Shown here one piece after another: positions 1 to 8,551 of a stretch of 64,000 nt of DNA. The stretch covers positions 1-64,000 of the forward strand of contig JBCCBP010000007.1 of NCBI GenBank assembly GCA_039033995.1. Direction: 5' to 3'. Position numbers and translations under genes: made by a program. Within the stretch, counting starts at the first letter, position 1; each line of letters begins with the position of its first letter. The stretch is from CALBPI01 sp039033995 (lineage in GTDB: Bacteria; Pseudomonadota; Gammaproteobacteria; Steroidobacterales; Woeseiaceae). A model generated the notes under the pieces. It searched no databases, had not been told where the DNA came from, and saw only the letters and a program-made list of their open reading frames with translations.

Positions 1-1010
1 AGCTTGCTGTTCAGACGCAAGTTTGGTGTGAGCTCATAACTACCTTTGACCATCGCGCTGTAGTTACGGACGCGCGGTACAGAGATGACGTCTGCCGCGA
101 AGTTGTAAGCACAACGGACGGCTGGCGTGCCGTTCGGGCCCTGCGGACCGATGAAGATGTTGCCGCCTTCGAGGCCCCACTGGTACGAGTTCGGGAATTC
201 CTGAGACGCGCCGATGCCTTCCGGGCATCGTGGGTCGAGGAACGTGCCGCTCGGGCCAATGGCTGTGCCCGGGAAACCGTATGAGGATACACCACCGGAA
301 TCGGGAGCGATCGCCGCGTAGTCCAGATCACGGTAATACTGCGGACGTTGGGTCAGTGCGTTTACAGAGAAGAACACGTTACCTTTCGCCGAGCTGACAC
401 CAACAGTCGCTTGCGCCTGGGTGACTTCGCCACCATCGCTGAATGTCTGCTGGTAGACACCGGTGATTCCGTCGAAGTCTTTACGCGTGATGATGTTGAT
501 CACACCCGCGATCGCGTCAGAACCGTAAATAGCAGATGCGCCATCACGCAGGACTTCGATGCGGTCAACGACCGACAAAGGAATCTGGTTCAAGTTCTGA
601 GCAGCACCACCAGAACCACCGGTGGCTGCGATACGACGACCGTCGATCAACACCAGCGTGCGGTTAGAGCCGAGGCCGCGCAAGCTGACTTCGTTAACCG
701 CAGCCTGGCCATTGGCGAAACCAGAGGTAGCGCGGAAAGAACCGAACGAGTTGAAAACACTCGTTTGCAGTACTTCGGCGACCGTGGTGTCCCCTGACAG
801 GTCGATGTCTTCACGATCGATGACCGTGATCGGCTGCGCTGTCTCAATGTCGGCGCGCGTCAGACGCGAACCAGTGACCTGGGTCTGGCCCAGATCCTTA
901 ACGTCATCCTCGGATGACTGCGCAAATGCCGCCGGCGACTGAGCCAGACCGGCAACAGCGCCGGCAGCCAGAGCCGTGCGTACTGCGCGACGTAGCGTGG
1001 TGTTACTCAT
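1..1010 (-). CDS. TonB-dependent outer-membrane receptor, N-terminal part (cut by window edge)
   Basis: Translating the minus strand from 1010 gives an open frame with no stop to base 1, so the C-terminal barrel lies outside the window. The protein begins with a signal peptide of about 25 residues (MSNTTLRRAVRTALAAG... ending AAFA). A TonB-dependent plug domain follows, with the hallmarks VTGSR, TVAEVL, LRGLGSNRTLVLIDGRR, DRIEVLRDGASAIYGSDAIAGVINI and the first barrel strands. Receptors of this family import scarce large ligands (siderophores, sugars, peptides) across the outer membrane using TonB energy; the ligand cannot be told from this part. The start is supported by an AGGAGG Shine-Dalgarno 7 bases upstream. 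The gene stands alone and is divergent from the next gene. Confidence 0.93.
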   Translation of the reverse strand, partial: MSNTTLRRAVRTALAAGAVAGLAQSPAAFAQSSEDDVKDLGQTQVTGSRLTRADIETAQPITVIDREDIDLSGDTTVAEVLQTSVFNSFGSFRATSGFANGQAAVNEVSLRGLGSNRTLVLIDGRRIAATGGSGGAAQNLNQIPLSVVDRIEVLRDGASAIYGSDAIAGVINIITRKDFDGITGVYQQTFSDGGEVTQAQATVGVSSAKGNVFFSVNALTQRPQYYRDLDYAAIAPDSGGVSSYGFPGTAIGPSGTFLDPRCPEGIGASQEFPNSYQWGLEGGNIFIGPQGPNGTPAVRCAYNFAADVISVPRVRNYSAMVKGSYELTPNLRLNSK

Positions 1011-1125
1011 GAATTCCTCCTGAGGTAACAGTTTTTCTTATCGATACAAGATTGGATATGTGACTGCCGACGAGGTGGTTGTTGATGACCGTATTATTGT
1101 TGCTTTCCCCGAAAGACAGCCTTCA

Positions 1126-1142
1126 CATTCGAAGTTCGAATG
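1126..1142. promoter_or_regulatory. Perfect 17-bp palindrome, candidate operator
   Basis: The sequence CATTCGAAGTTCGAATG is a perfect inverted repeat with 8-base arms around one central base. It sits about 115 bases upstream of the TonB receptor start and roughly at +3 to +20 of the candidate promoter. Size and symmetry fit the site of a dimeric repressor. No regulator gene is adjacent, so the protein that would bind is unknown. Confidence 0.5.
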
Positions 1143-1151
1143 AGTGGGCCG

Positions 1152-1179
1152 ATAATAGCACGCTGTGGTCAAACACCAA
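1152..1179 (-). promoter_or_regulatory. Candidate promoter of the TonB receptor
   Basis: Read on the minus strand, a -10 like box TATTAT (1152-1157, five of six consensus bases) follows a weak -35 like TTGGTG (1174-1179) with a 16-base spacer. It lies about 145 bases upstream of the receptor start, so a long leader is implied. The palindrome at 1126-1142 would fall just downstream of the predicted transcription start. Confidence 0.35.
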
Positions 1180-1537
1180 CGGTGTGTTGTAAAAAGCGCA
1201 CATAATCTAGGCCCCACAGACAGTCGACGGTGCGCAGCTCAAGCCATTACGGTTCATATAAACGTTTGTAAAATAATGAAAAATTTATTGTCTTTGGTCG
1301 ACATTTTGTCCTTGATCACATTGAATTTGTCTGTGCACCAGCGCAAAAATTGGCCGGTTTTGAACAATTGATTTTCGTTATTGATGCGCAAATTCCTCCT
1401 GTTTTGCTCATTTTGTTGCAAAAAACGCACAGCTCAATCCGATGCATATTGGCCGTTATGCAGGTGGTCTTGCGGCAGCGCGATGGCTGCGTTATTGATA
1501 GCCACCCAGATAGATCGATGTTTCGAGGAATCCGACC

Positions 1538-2044
1538 ATGAAAATTCGTTACCTGACCGCCCTTTACCTGAGCCTGGGTGTCGCCATGCAGCCTGCCGCC
1601 GCGGAAGCGCCAGTATTGTCGGAGCAGCTCAGAGCCTGCAAAGGCGTATCAGATAGTCTGCAGCGGCTGCGTTGCTACGATGCGATTGCACTCGACGGCG
1701 ACGAATCGATGCCGGCACCGGCGGCGGTACCGTCGGTCGCGCCCGTTGCCGCGGCACCAGAACCTGCCCCGGCAGATCCCAATGAGTTCGGTGTGGAGAG
1801 CATTCGCGAACAGCGTGGACCTGACGAAATCAACTCACGTATCGTCAATCCGTTTGAAGGCTGGGGTAACAATGCGACGTTTGAATTGGAGAATGGTCAG
1901 GTTTGGCGTCAGGTCGACTCTGCCAAGTACCGCTATCGCGGTGAAGAGCAGCCTATGGCGACCATCAAACGCAAAGCGTTTGGTGCCTACCGACTGACTG
2001 TGGAGGGCACCAATCGAACGGTGCGCGTGCGTCGGATCCAATGA
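1538..2044 (+). CDS. Small secreted protein of unknown function
   Basis: 168 residues with an N-terminal signal peptide (MKIRYLTALYLSLG... cut near AAA-EA). Next comes a two-cysteine motif (C34 and C46 in the stretch RACKGVSDSLQRLRCYDAIA), which recurs in many small proteobacterial periplasmic proteins. A Pro/Ala-rich linker occupies about residues 58-80. The C-terminal domain has GQVW and ends in a basic strand (TVRVRRIQ). The start is supported by GAGGA 8 bases upstream of the ATG. I do not recognise a function. The gene is convergent with the DUF192 gene at 2100. Confidence 0.75.
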   Translation: MKIRYLTALYLSLGVAMQPAAAEAPVLSEQLRACKGVSDSLQRLRCYDAIALDGDESMPAPAAVPSVAPVAAAPEPAPADPNEFGVESIREQRGPDEINSRIVNPFEGWGNNATFELENGQVWRQVDSAKYRYRGEEQPMATIKRKAFGAYRLTVEGTNRTVRVRRIQ

Positions 2045-2099
2045 CCTCATTGGCAGCGGCGTCGAGTAACGACCCGCCGGAGAACTGGCTCGGATCTGA

Positions 2100-2591
2100 C
2101 TAATGCGGCCCGACGAACAAACGCTGACCGGCAGCAATGCCAAGTTGATCGGCCATACCAGCGTTTAGTTCAAGGACATACTGCACCAGTGAGCCGGCGG
2201 CCCGGCTGTCTAGCGTCATGGGTTCTGCACGAGGTGTGATGCGCTGGATCGTGCCGTCGAGGCTCACGAAGATCAGATCGAGTCCGATCAACGTGTTTTT
2301 CATCCACATCGACATTTCTCTCGGCTCGGGATAGAAAAACAACATGCCCGCGTTGTCCGGCATCGTTGTGACAAACATCAGGCCACGCGCGCGCTCCGCT
2401 GCGGTATCTGCCAACAACACGTCCAGCTCGCGGCAGTCGCTGCGAGTTTGTACCACCACGCTGACGGGCGAGAACACACTGCGCAGGCCAGCGAATGGAA
2501 TTGGCCGTTCTCCGAGGTCTGCCACCGAAGCGGCAAACGCAGCCGGCATGATACTGAGCCAGTAAAGACAGGTCATGCACAGTGTTTTCAT
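2100..2591 (-). CDS. DUF192 family exported protein
   Basis: 163 residues from the ATG at 2591. A longer frame upstream exists, but this ATG gives a clean signal peptide (MKTLCMTCLYWLS... AAFA) and an ATGA overlap with the upstream lipoprotein gene. The mature part is a DUF192 domain with its typical motifs: RARGLMFV, MPDNAGMLF, MSMWMKNT and LDLIFV followed by DGTI. The biochemical role of DUF192 is not settled; members are small extracytoplasmic beta-rich proteins. Coupling to the lipoprotein gene suggests both act in the periplasm. Confidence 0.85.
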   Translation of the reverse strand: MKTLCMTCLYWLSIMPAAFAASVADLGERPIPFAGLRSVFSPVSVVVQTRSDCRELDVLLADTAAERARGLMFVTTMPDNAGMLFFYPEPREMSMWMKNTLIGLDLIFVSLDGTIQRITPRAEPMTLDSRAAGSLVQYVLELNAGMADQLGIAAGQRLFVGPH

Positions 2592-3169
2592 GATGCATCC
2601 CGCCACTGAACCGTGCCACGAAAGCGGAGATCTGTCAGTCGAACACTGCCTGACCCGGTTAGTGCCGGCACACCTGCGGTGCACCAGACGAGTCCCGACA
2701 GCAACGACTCACGCTGGTTCTGGGCGACCTCATGTAGCTCGATATCGCTGAAGCAGCTGTTCTGCTCACCATTGGAATAAAAGCGTTGGTCTCGCTCATC
2801 GATCAGCGTAACGGTCGTGCGAATGCCCTCGCCAGTATCGCCGCGCACAACGCGGTCGATGCCGAGGATGATCACCAGTGCATCATCCGCCGACGGCAGC
2901 GTGGTTTTGAAACGCAGCCGCACGCCCCGTGCGTCCGGTCGCGACATCCCCTCGCAGTGTGTCGTCGCAGTCGACGTATTCAGCGTCCCGGCAATCGCAC
3001 CGTGCAGCTGTCCACTCAGCACTGGGCCATCGCCCGCAGGGCAACTGGGTTGACTCGCCGTCGGTGGGTCGGCGGTCGCCGTTATCGGTTGTTCGGCTTC
3101 GGGCACCCGGTGGCAGGCGCTCTGCAGCATGGCGAGGGCAGGCAACGCCAACAAGGCAATTCTCGGCAT
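2588..3169 (-). CDS. Hypothetical lipoprotein
   Basis: 193 residues with a lipoprotein signal peptide ending in the lipobox LQSAC (Cys19). The mature protein has Pro/Thr-rich residues after the Cys, then a beta-rich region with several cysteines (C43, C72, C138, C163 by count). I do not recognise a domain. It is the first gene of a two-gene unit with the DUF192 gene, overlapping it by four bases (ATGA). Membrane anchoring is inferred from the lipobox only. Confidence 0.75.
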   Translation of the reverse strand: MPRIALLALPALAMLQSACHRVPEAEQPITATADPPTASQPSCPAGDGPVLSGQLHGAIAGTLNTSTATTHCEGMSRPDARGVRLRFKTTLPSADDALVIILGIDRVVRGDTGEGIRTTVTLIDERDQRFYSNGEQNSCFSDIELHEVAQNQRESLLSGLVWCTAGVPALTGSGSVRLTDLRFRGTVQWRDAS

Positions 3170-3310
3170 AGGGTCGCTCCGGCGCGGTGCAAAAAGGAGA
3201 GGCTAGCGGCCAAGCCTCAATTTTGCCAGAAACGACTGGCCGCAGGGCTATGACGGACGCGGTTTGATCTACTACACTAAGGGGCTATCCCCCAATTTTG
3301 AGAGGCAATC

Positions 3311-4279
3311 GTGAGCGTAAGCGAGCATTTTCGGGCGTTGGAAAAACACGTCAGCAGTCTGATCGTCGGTCAGCCCCATCTCGTCAATCGGATGCTGATC
3401 GCCCTGTTGTGCGACGGCCACTTGCTGGTTGAGGGCGCGCCCGGTCTTGCCAAGACGCGAGCGATCAAGGTACTGAGCCAGAGCATTGAGGGTGACTTTC
3501 AACGCTTGCAGTTTACGCCCGACCTGTTGCCAGCGGACCTTACAGGCACCGAGATTTACAGGCCGCAGGACGGCTCTTTCCGTTTTCGAGCGGGGCCGCT
3601 GTTCCACAATCTGATTCTGGCGGACGAGATCAACCGCGCCCCGGCGAAGGTGCAGTCGGCGTTGCTCGAGGCAATGGAAGAGCGGCAGATTACGGTTGGC
3701 AAAAAAACTTATCCGCTGCCCGCGCTGTATCTCGTCATGGCGACGCAAAACCCGATCGAACAGGAGGGGACCTATCCGCTGCCTGAGGCGCAGCTCGATC
3801 GCTTCCTGTTGCACGTCAACGTCGATTATCCCGACGCTGAGAGCGAGCTGCAGATTCTGTCGATCAACCGCGATGAAGCGCGTGGTGCACGCAAGTCCGG
3901 GTTTGCGCCCAGCGTGCCAGTCAGCGAGGCGCAGATTACTGCCGCACGTCGCGAAGTACTGGATATTCACCTCTCCGAGGCGTTGGAGCGCTACATCGTG
4001 CACCTCGTTATCGCAACCCGCGAACCGTCGCGAATCAGCGCGGACATGGCGGACGCTGTTCAGTATGGCGCAAGTCCTCGCGCCAGTATTGCGCTGGACA
4101 GGGCGGCGCGCGCGCACGCCTGGCTGTCCGGTCGTGACTATGTCGGCCCCGACGATATCCAGGCGGTTGCACCCGATGTCCTGCGGCATCGCATCATGCT
4201 CAGTTTCGAGGCTGAGGCGGACGGGATGCGCAGTGACGATTTCATCACGCACCTGATCGGTGCCGTTGGCGTACCGTAA
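3311..4279 (+). CDS. MoxR family AAA+ ATPase
   Basis: 322 residues, GTG start with GAGAGG upstream. The AAA+ core shows Walker A EGAPGLAKT (K48), Walker B LILADEIN (D105, E106) and the MoxR signatures LTGTEIYRP and ATQNPIEQEGTYPLPEAQLDRF. MoxR ATPases act as chaperone-like partners of von Willebrand A proteins and often help cofactor or metal insertion or stress resistance. It heads a tight operon (DUF58, DUF4381, two VWA genes, BatD), the usual company of this family. The target of this operon cannot be read from sequence. Confidence 0.95.
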   Translation: MSVSEHFRALEKHVSSLIVGQPHLVNRMLIALLCDGHLLVEGAPGLAKTRAIKVLSQSIEGDFQRLQFTPDLLPADLTGTEIYRPQDGSFRFRAGPLFHNLILADEINRAPAKVQSALLEAMEERQITVGKKTYPLPALYLVMATQNPIEQEGTYPLPEAQLDRFLLHVNVDYPDAESELQILSINRDEARGARKSGFAPSVPVSEAQITAARREVLDIHLSEALERYIVHLVIATREPSRISADMADAVQYGASPRASIALDRAARAHAWLSGRDYVGPDDIQAVAPDVLRHRIMLSFEAEADGMRSDDFITHLIGAVGVP

Positions 4280-4298
4280 CAACCAGGGTGCCTCGCAC

Positions 4299-5240
4299 AT
4301 GACGAGTGGCCATTCAGCCCCAGACGCAAAACAGGATTTGTCGTTGGTCAAAGTCAGTCAACCGGCGCTGATTCGACTTCGCCAGAACGCCCGCTTTTTG
4401 TCGCTGGATGCTTTGCGTGTTCGGGCGCGCAAGGGCGGCAACTATTTATCGCATTTCAAGGGCCGTGGCATGGAATTCGATGAGGCACGGCCTTATCAGG
4501 ATGGCGATGATCCAAGGACGATCGACTGGCGTGTCACGGCGCGCACCGGGCGTGCCTATACCAAGTTGTTTCGCGAGGAGCGCGAACGCCCCGTGTTTTG
4601 TTGGGTTGACCTACGCGCCGGCATGCATTTTGCGACCCGCGGCCGGTTCAAATCCGTCCTGGCGTCAGAGCTCGCCGTTTTGTTGGCTTGGGCGGCGGCC
4701 GGACGTGGCGACCGGCTGGGCGGCTTCGTCTTCAATGATGCGGACCGCATCGAACTAAGACCGGCGCTTGGGCGACGAGGCGTACTGCGCTTTATTCATC
4801 AGCTCGAACTCATGGATTCCGATCAACAACTCGCGGCGAAGGATCAGAGCGACTCTCTGGCGGGTCAGATGGCAGCGCTGCGCCAAGTGGTACATCCCGG
4901 CAGTCTGGTCGCGATGATGAGTGATTTTCAGGGGCTCGACGACGAGGCGCAGTCGCATCTGCGGGCGTTGGCAAAACATAACGACGTACTGATGCTCGCT
5001 ATTCACGACCCTCTCGAATCGGAGTTACCACCGTCGGGTAGTTATCCCGTGGCGGTTGCGGGCGGACGTCGTACGCTCGTTTCGACCGGGACAACGCGCC
5101 AGCGCTGGCGTGCGTCGGCAACCGAGCGTCTGACGACGCTGACGGAGTGCGCAGAACGCAGTCGAGCGCGTTGCAAGTTGGTCAGCACCGAGGATGACCC
5201 GCTCGCGGTGATGCAAACGTTGATGGGTCGAGTGCGATGA
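4299..5240 (+). CDS. DUF58 domain protein (MoxR partner)
   Basis: 313 residues from the ATG at 4299, 19 bases after the MoxR stop; an earlier in-frame ATG at 4260 overlaps MoxR and adds no conserved sequence. The DUF58 motif is clear: GRGMEFDEARPYQDGDD then RTIDWRVTART. A VWA-like fold follows (WVDLRAGM; SLVAMMSDFQGL). DUF58 proteins occur with MoxR ATPases in bacteria generally and are thought to bind metal through the VWA-like fold; the reaction is unknown. The stop overlaps the next start (ATGA). Confidence 0.92.
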   Translation: MTSGHSAPDAKQDLSLVKVSQPALIRLRQNARFLSLDALRVRARKGGNYLSHFKGRGMEFDEARPYQDGDDPRTIDWRVTARTGRAYTKLFREERERPVFCWVDLRAGMHFATRGRFKSVLASELAVLLAWAAAGRGDRLGGFVFNDADRIELRPALGRRGVLRFIHQLELMDSDQQLAAKDQSDSLAGQMAALRQVVHPGSLVAMMSDFQGLDDEAQSHLRALAKHNDVLMLAIHDPLESELPPSGSYPVAVAGGRRTLVSTGTTRQRWRASATERLTTLTECAERSRARCKLVSTEDDPLAVMQTLMGRVR

Positions 5241-5713
5241 ACCCGGAATCATTGCCATTGCGTGATATTCATTTGCCGGAGGCGGTTGGCTGGTGGCCAC
5301 TCGCGCCCGGTTGGTGGCTGCTGGTAGGGATTGTGCTCGGGATTGCGGGTGCCATTGTGTGGCGGGCGACGCGGTTACCGTCGCGCCGTCGTCGCCTCGC
5401 GCTGCAAAACCTCAATCGCAGCTATGTGGCCTGGCGTGAGCACCAAAATAGCCCACGGCTGCTCACCGAGCTGTCTGCTCTGCTGCGTCAGCATGCGATC
5501 GCTGAGTTCGGTCGTCAGGGGGTCGCCGGTCTGTCTGGGCAGGCCTGGATCGATCAGCTGAATGCGGGTCTCGACACAGCCCCGTTCTCCGATTCGATAA
5601 GCGCGCTATTGCTGCAGGCGGCTTATCGCCCGACGCAAGAGGCCTTGAGCGAGGCGCAGGTGCAGGATTTGCTGGCGGCTTGCCGTCAGCGACTGGCGAG
5701 TCCTGCCAGATGA
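5237..5713 (+). CDS. DUF4381 membrane protein
   Basis: 158 residues. The N-terminus reads LPLRDIHLPEAVGWWPLAPGW, the DUF4381 signature, followed by one transmembrane segment at about residues 24-42 and a basic stop-transfer stretch (RLPSRRRR). The rest is a soluble helical domain. Its place between DUF58 and a VWA gene, with ATGA overlaps on both sides, is the standard one in this operon type. It probably anchors the complex in the inner membrane (inference). Confidence 0.9.
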   Translation: MNPESLPLRDIHLPEAVGWWPLAPGWWLLVGIVLGIAGAIVWRATRLPSRRRRLALQNLNRSYVAWREHQNSPRLLTELSALLRQHAIAEFGRQGVAGLSGQAWIDQLNAGLDTAPFSDSISALLLQAAYRPTQEALSEAQVQDLLAACRQRLASPAR

Positions 5714-6717
5714 CTGCTCTGTGGCCGGACCAACTGCTGTTTGCGTGGCCCTGGATGGCCGCACTCGTCGTCCTACCATTGTTGGCGCGGTGGTTTGGCG
5801 GCGGCGCTGACAACGATGCGCAGGCTGCCTTGCGAGTGCCAGCCAGCGGACAGTTCGCGGCGATTGCCGGGCAGGGACGCATTGCCGGATCAACGCGCTG
5901 GTTGCGCTTGGCGCTGGCGATACTCGCGTGGGTCGGCTTGGTCGTCGCCGTCATGCGACCACAATTGCCGGCTGGCAGTCAAAGCGCACCGGTGACGGGC
6001 CGTAACCTGATGCTGGCGGTAGATCTGTCCGGCAGCATGGAGGACAAGGATTTCGAGCTGGCCGGCCGTTCCGTCGAACGACTGACCGCAACCAAAGCGG
6101 TCGGTGGTGACTTCATCGACCGCCGCGTCGGCGACCGCCTCGGTTTGATTCTTTTTGGAGAGCGCGCGTATTTGCAGGCACCGCTGACGTTCGATCGACG
6201 TACCGTCAAAACGCTTCTGTATGAGTCGATGATTGGTATTGCTGGCCAAAAAACAGCGATCGGCGATGCGATTGCATTGGCGGTCAAGCGCGTGCGCGAT
6301 GCGGAGGACCCAAGCGCGCAACAAGTCCTGATACTGATGACGGACGGTGCCAACACCGCCGGCCAGATTGAGCCGCTCAAAGCGGCGGAGCTGGCTGCGA
6401 CCGTAGGTTTGAAGATCTACACAATCGGTATTGGCTCGGACCGAAGACGCGGGCGTTTTGGTTTGAGCCGGTCTGGTTCCGATCTGGATGAGAAAAACTT
6501 GACCGAAATCGCCGACCTAACCGGTGGTCGCTACTTTCGGGCACGTGATACGGCGGCACTCGCTCAAATTTATCGTGAACTCGATACACTCGAGCCGGCG
6601 GCTGACGAAGAGGACGGTTTTCAACCGCGTGATGAACTGTTCTTCTATCCGGCAACCCTCAGCGCGGCGTTGTTTGCTTTGCTGGCATTACCGGCGCTTC
6701 TCGGGAGGGCACGCTAG
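5710..6717 (+). CDS. VWA domain membrane protein, BatA/BatB type
   Basis: 335 residues from the ATG at 5710 (ATGA overlap). Transmembrane segments lie at about residues 13-28 and 64-82, with a C-terminal one near 312-330. Between them is a von Willebrand A domain with a complete MIDAS motif DLSGSM (D105, S107, S109), plus TDGAN and an insertion rich in Arg/Gly (GSDRRRGRFG). Proteins of this type bind a divalent metal and partner proteins, and work with the MoxR ATPase in aerotolerance or envelope-stress operons. The next gene starts within this stop codon. Confidence 0.93.
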   Translation: MTALWPDQLLFAWPWMAALVVLPLLARWFGGGADNDAQAALRVPASGQFAAIAGQGRIAGSTRWLRLALAILAWVGLVVAVMRPQLPAGSQSAPVTGRNLMLAVDLSGSMEDKDFELAGRSVERLTATKAVGGDFIDRRVGDRLGLILFGERAYLQAPLTFDRRTVKTLLYESMIGIAGQKTAIGDAIALAVKRVRDAEDPSAQQVLILMTDGANTAGQIEPLKAAELAATVGLKIYTIGIGSDRRRGRFGLSRSGSDLDEKNLTEIADLTGGRYFRARDTAALAQIYRELDTLEPAADEEDGFQPRDELFFYPATLSAALFALLALPALLGRAR

Positions 6718-8543
6718 TGCTGGCCGATATTCACTTTATCCGTCCATGGTTTCTGTTGCTGTTGTTGCCAGCGCTGGCGGCGCTTTGGCTGATGTACCAG
6801 CGGCGGGGTCGACTCGCTGGTATCTGGGCCACGTTGGTCGATGATGCCTTGCAGCCGTTTGTGCTGACCGACGACTCGGGTAGCAGGCACCGCCAAGTTG
6901 GCTGGTGGCTCGCCGCGCTGTGTGTCGTTTTAACGACGGTGTCGCTCGCAGGTCCAGCCTGGCAGCGCTCGGAGGTCGCGGCCACGCGGTCGGGCGACGC
7001 GATGGTCGTGCTGCTCGATTTGTCGCGTTCAATGGATGCAACAGACGTGGCACCGTCGCGACTGACGCGGGTCAGATTGAAGCTGCAAGATATTCTCAGG
7101 GCCAGAGCCGGTGGCGAGACCGCTTTGGTTGTGTTCAGTGCGAACGCTTTCGTCGTGACGCCATTAACGGAGGATGTCGATACCATCGCCAGTATCGTGC
7201 CGACGCTCGGCACCGATCTGATGCCCAGCCGCGGCAGCTACCCCGAGTCGGGTATTCGCAAGGCAATGCAACTGTTTGAGCAGTCCGGTGTCGAACGTGG
7301 CAGGATTTTGCTGATCACGGACGGCGGCAACATGCCGCCAGCGATAACGGCAACGCGAGAGGCGCGCGCGGCAGGCCACCAGATGTCGGTGCTGGCCGTC
7401 GGTACGCCAGAGGGCGGTCCGATTCCGCAGAAGCGCGGCGGGTTTGTCACCGACGGGCGAGGCAACATTGCGATCCCGACCGTCAACGCGCGTGCGCTAC
7501 GACGATTGGCAGAAACCGGCGGTGGTGCATTCGCTATGCTAAGTAGCGATAACCAGGACATCCGTACCTTGAACGTCACTTCAGAGGACACGTCGCGGAG
7601 GCTCAATGCGATGCAGGAACAGACAGTAGAGCGCTGGTCTGATATGGGAATCTGGCTGTTGTTGCCTGTCGTTTTGGCGACCAGCTTGATGTTTCGCCGT
7701 GGCGGTTTCGCTGTGTCGTTGATGGCAGTGGCTGCTTTGAGTGCGCCACGCCCGGTTTATGCGCTGGATTGGCAAGGTTTGTGGCAAACCCCGGATCAGC
7801 GGGCTGATGCGGCTATGCAGGCCGGAGATTCGCAGGCGGCTGCCGAGTTATTCGATGATCCAGCCTGGCGTGCAACGGCCCAGTTTCGCGCGGGCGACTT
7901 TGCCGCAAGTGCCGCGGAGTTCGAAACCCTGAACGACATTGAGTCGCGTTACAACCTGGCGACCGCGCTCGCGAGGCAGGGTCAATACGATGTGGCGATC
8001 GAGACATACGAGGCTGTTTTGGAGGCCGATCCAGAGCACGAGGATGCTCAATTCAATCTCGACCTGCTACGTGATCTGCAGCAACAGCAGAGCGGGCAGC
8101 CGGGTGGACAGCCGGGCGGCGATGGAGAACAGGGCGATCCTGACGAGTCGCAGCAAGGCCAGCCTGGCGATCAGCAGCAAGCCGGCGAGTCCGCGGGCGA
8201 TCAAAGTCAATCCAGCAACAGCGAGGGGCAGGACGGCCAGCAGGGCGAACGTCAGGCCAAAGCGGCAGACGAAGATCAGCAACAGCAAGACATCGAAGCA
8301 CTGCAAGAGGCGTTTCGGAATGCCAAGGCGAATGCCGAGGATGATCGCGGTGAACAAAGAGCCATGACCGCGAGCGAGCGCGAGCAGGCTGAGCAACAGC
8401 AAGCGCTGGAGCAGTGGTTGCGCCGGGTGCCGGATGATCCAGGTGGATTGTTGCGGCGTAAATTTCGCTCGCAGTACCAGCGTCGACAACTCGATCAGGA
8501 CGGCAACCGGCTATGGCCGGATGACCGCAGCGAACCATGGTAG
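6717..8543 (+). CDS. VWA-TPR fusion protein (BatB/BatC-like)
   Basis: 608 residues, GTG start sharing one base with the previous stop. Order of parts: two transmembrane helices (about 11-26 and 62-80), VWA domain with MIDAS DLSRSM (D101, S103, S105), another membrane helix (about 311-326), and a TPR unit (about 409-450, with NLATALARQGQYDVAIETYE). A long Gln/Gly/Asp-rich low-complexity region (about 454-530) follows, then a conserved basic tail (LEQWLRRVPDDPGGLLRRKF). It joins in one chain what other genomes encode as separate BatB and BatC. The low-complexity part is probably a flexible periplasmic or cytoplasmic tether. Confidence 0.92.
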   Translation: MLADIHFIRPWFLLLLLPALAALWLMYQRRGRLAGIWATLVDDALQPFVLTDDSGSRHRQVGWWLAALCVVLTTVSLAGPAWQRSEVAATRSGDAMVVLLDLSRSMDATDVAPSRLTRVRLKLQDILRARAGGETALVVFSANAFVVTPLTEDVDTIASIVPTLGTDLMPSRGSYPESGIRKAMQLFEQSGVERGRILLITDGGNMPPAITATREARAAGHQMSVLAVGTPEGGPIPQKRGGFVTDGRGNIAIPTVNARALRRLAETGGGAFAMLSSDNQDIRTLNVTSEDTSRRLNAMQEQTVERWSDMGIWLLLPVVLATSLMFRRGGFAVSLMAVAALSAPRPVYALDWQGLWQTPDQRADAAMQAGDSQAAAELFDDPAWRATAQFRAGDFAASAAEFETLNDIESRYNLATALARQGQYDVAIETYEAVLEADPEHEDAQFNLDLLRDLQQQQSGQPGGQPGGDGEQGDPDESQQGQPGDQQQAGESAGDQSQSSNSEGQDGQQGERQAKAADEDQQQQDIEALQEAFRNAKANAEDDRGEQRAMTASEREQAEQQQALEQWLRRVPDDPGGLLRRKFRSQYQRRQLDQDGNRLWPDDRSEPW

Positions 8544-8551
8544 GACAGACG

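Larger units (their letters stand above)
1011..1537. other. Divergent intergenic region, 527 bp, regulatory
   Basis: No convincing gene is seen here. The region separates the minus-strand TonB receptor from the plus-strand gene at 1538. The part from about 1255 to 1440 is clearly AT-rich compared with the rest of the window (runs such as AAAATAATGAAAAATTTATT). That fits a promoter or curved-DNA region. The receptor-proximal part carries a candidate promoter and a perfect palindrome, listed separately. Short ORFs at 1165-1371 and 1350-1541 have no coding character. Confidence 0.6.

Noticed and set aside
348..797. 149-codon plus-strand ORF at the window start
   Set aside because: It is antisense to the plug domain of the TonB receptor, whose frame continues through the window edge.
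3272..4351. 359-codon minus-strand ORF opposite MoxR
   Set aside because: MoxR on the plus strand has every expected motif, and the antisense product has no recognisable domain and atypical composition.
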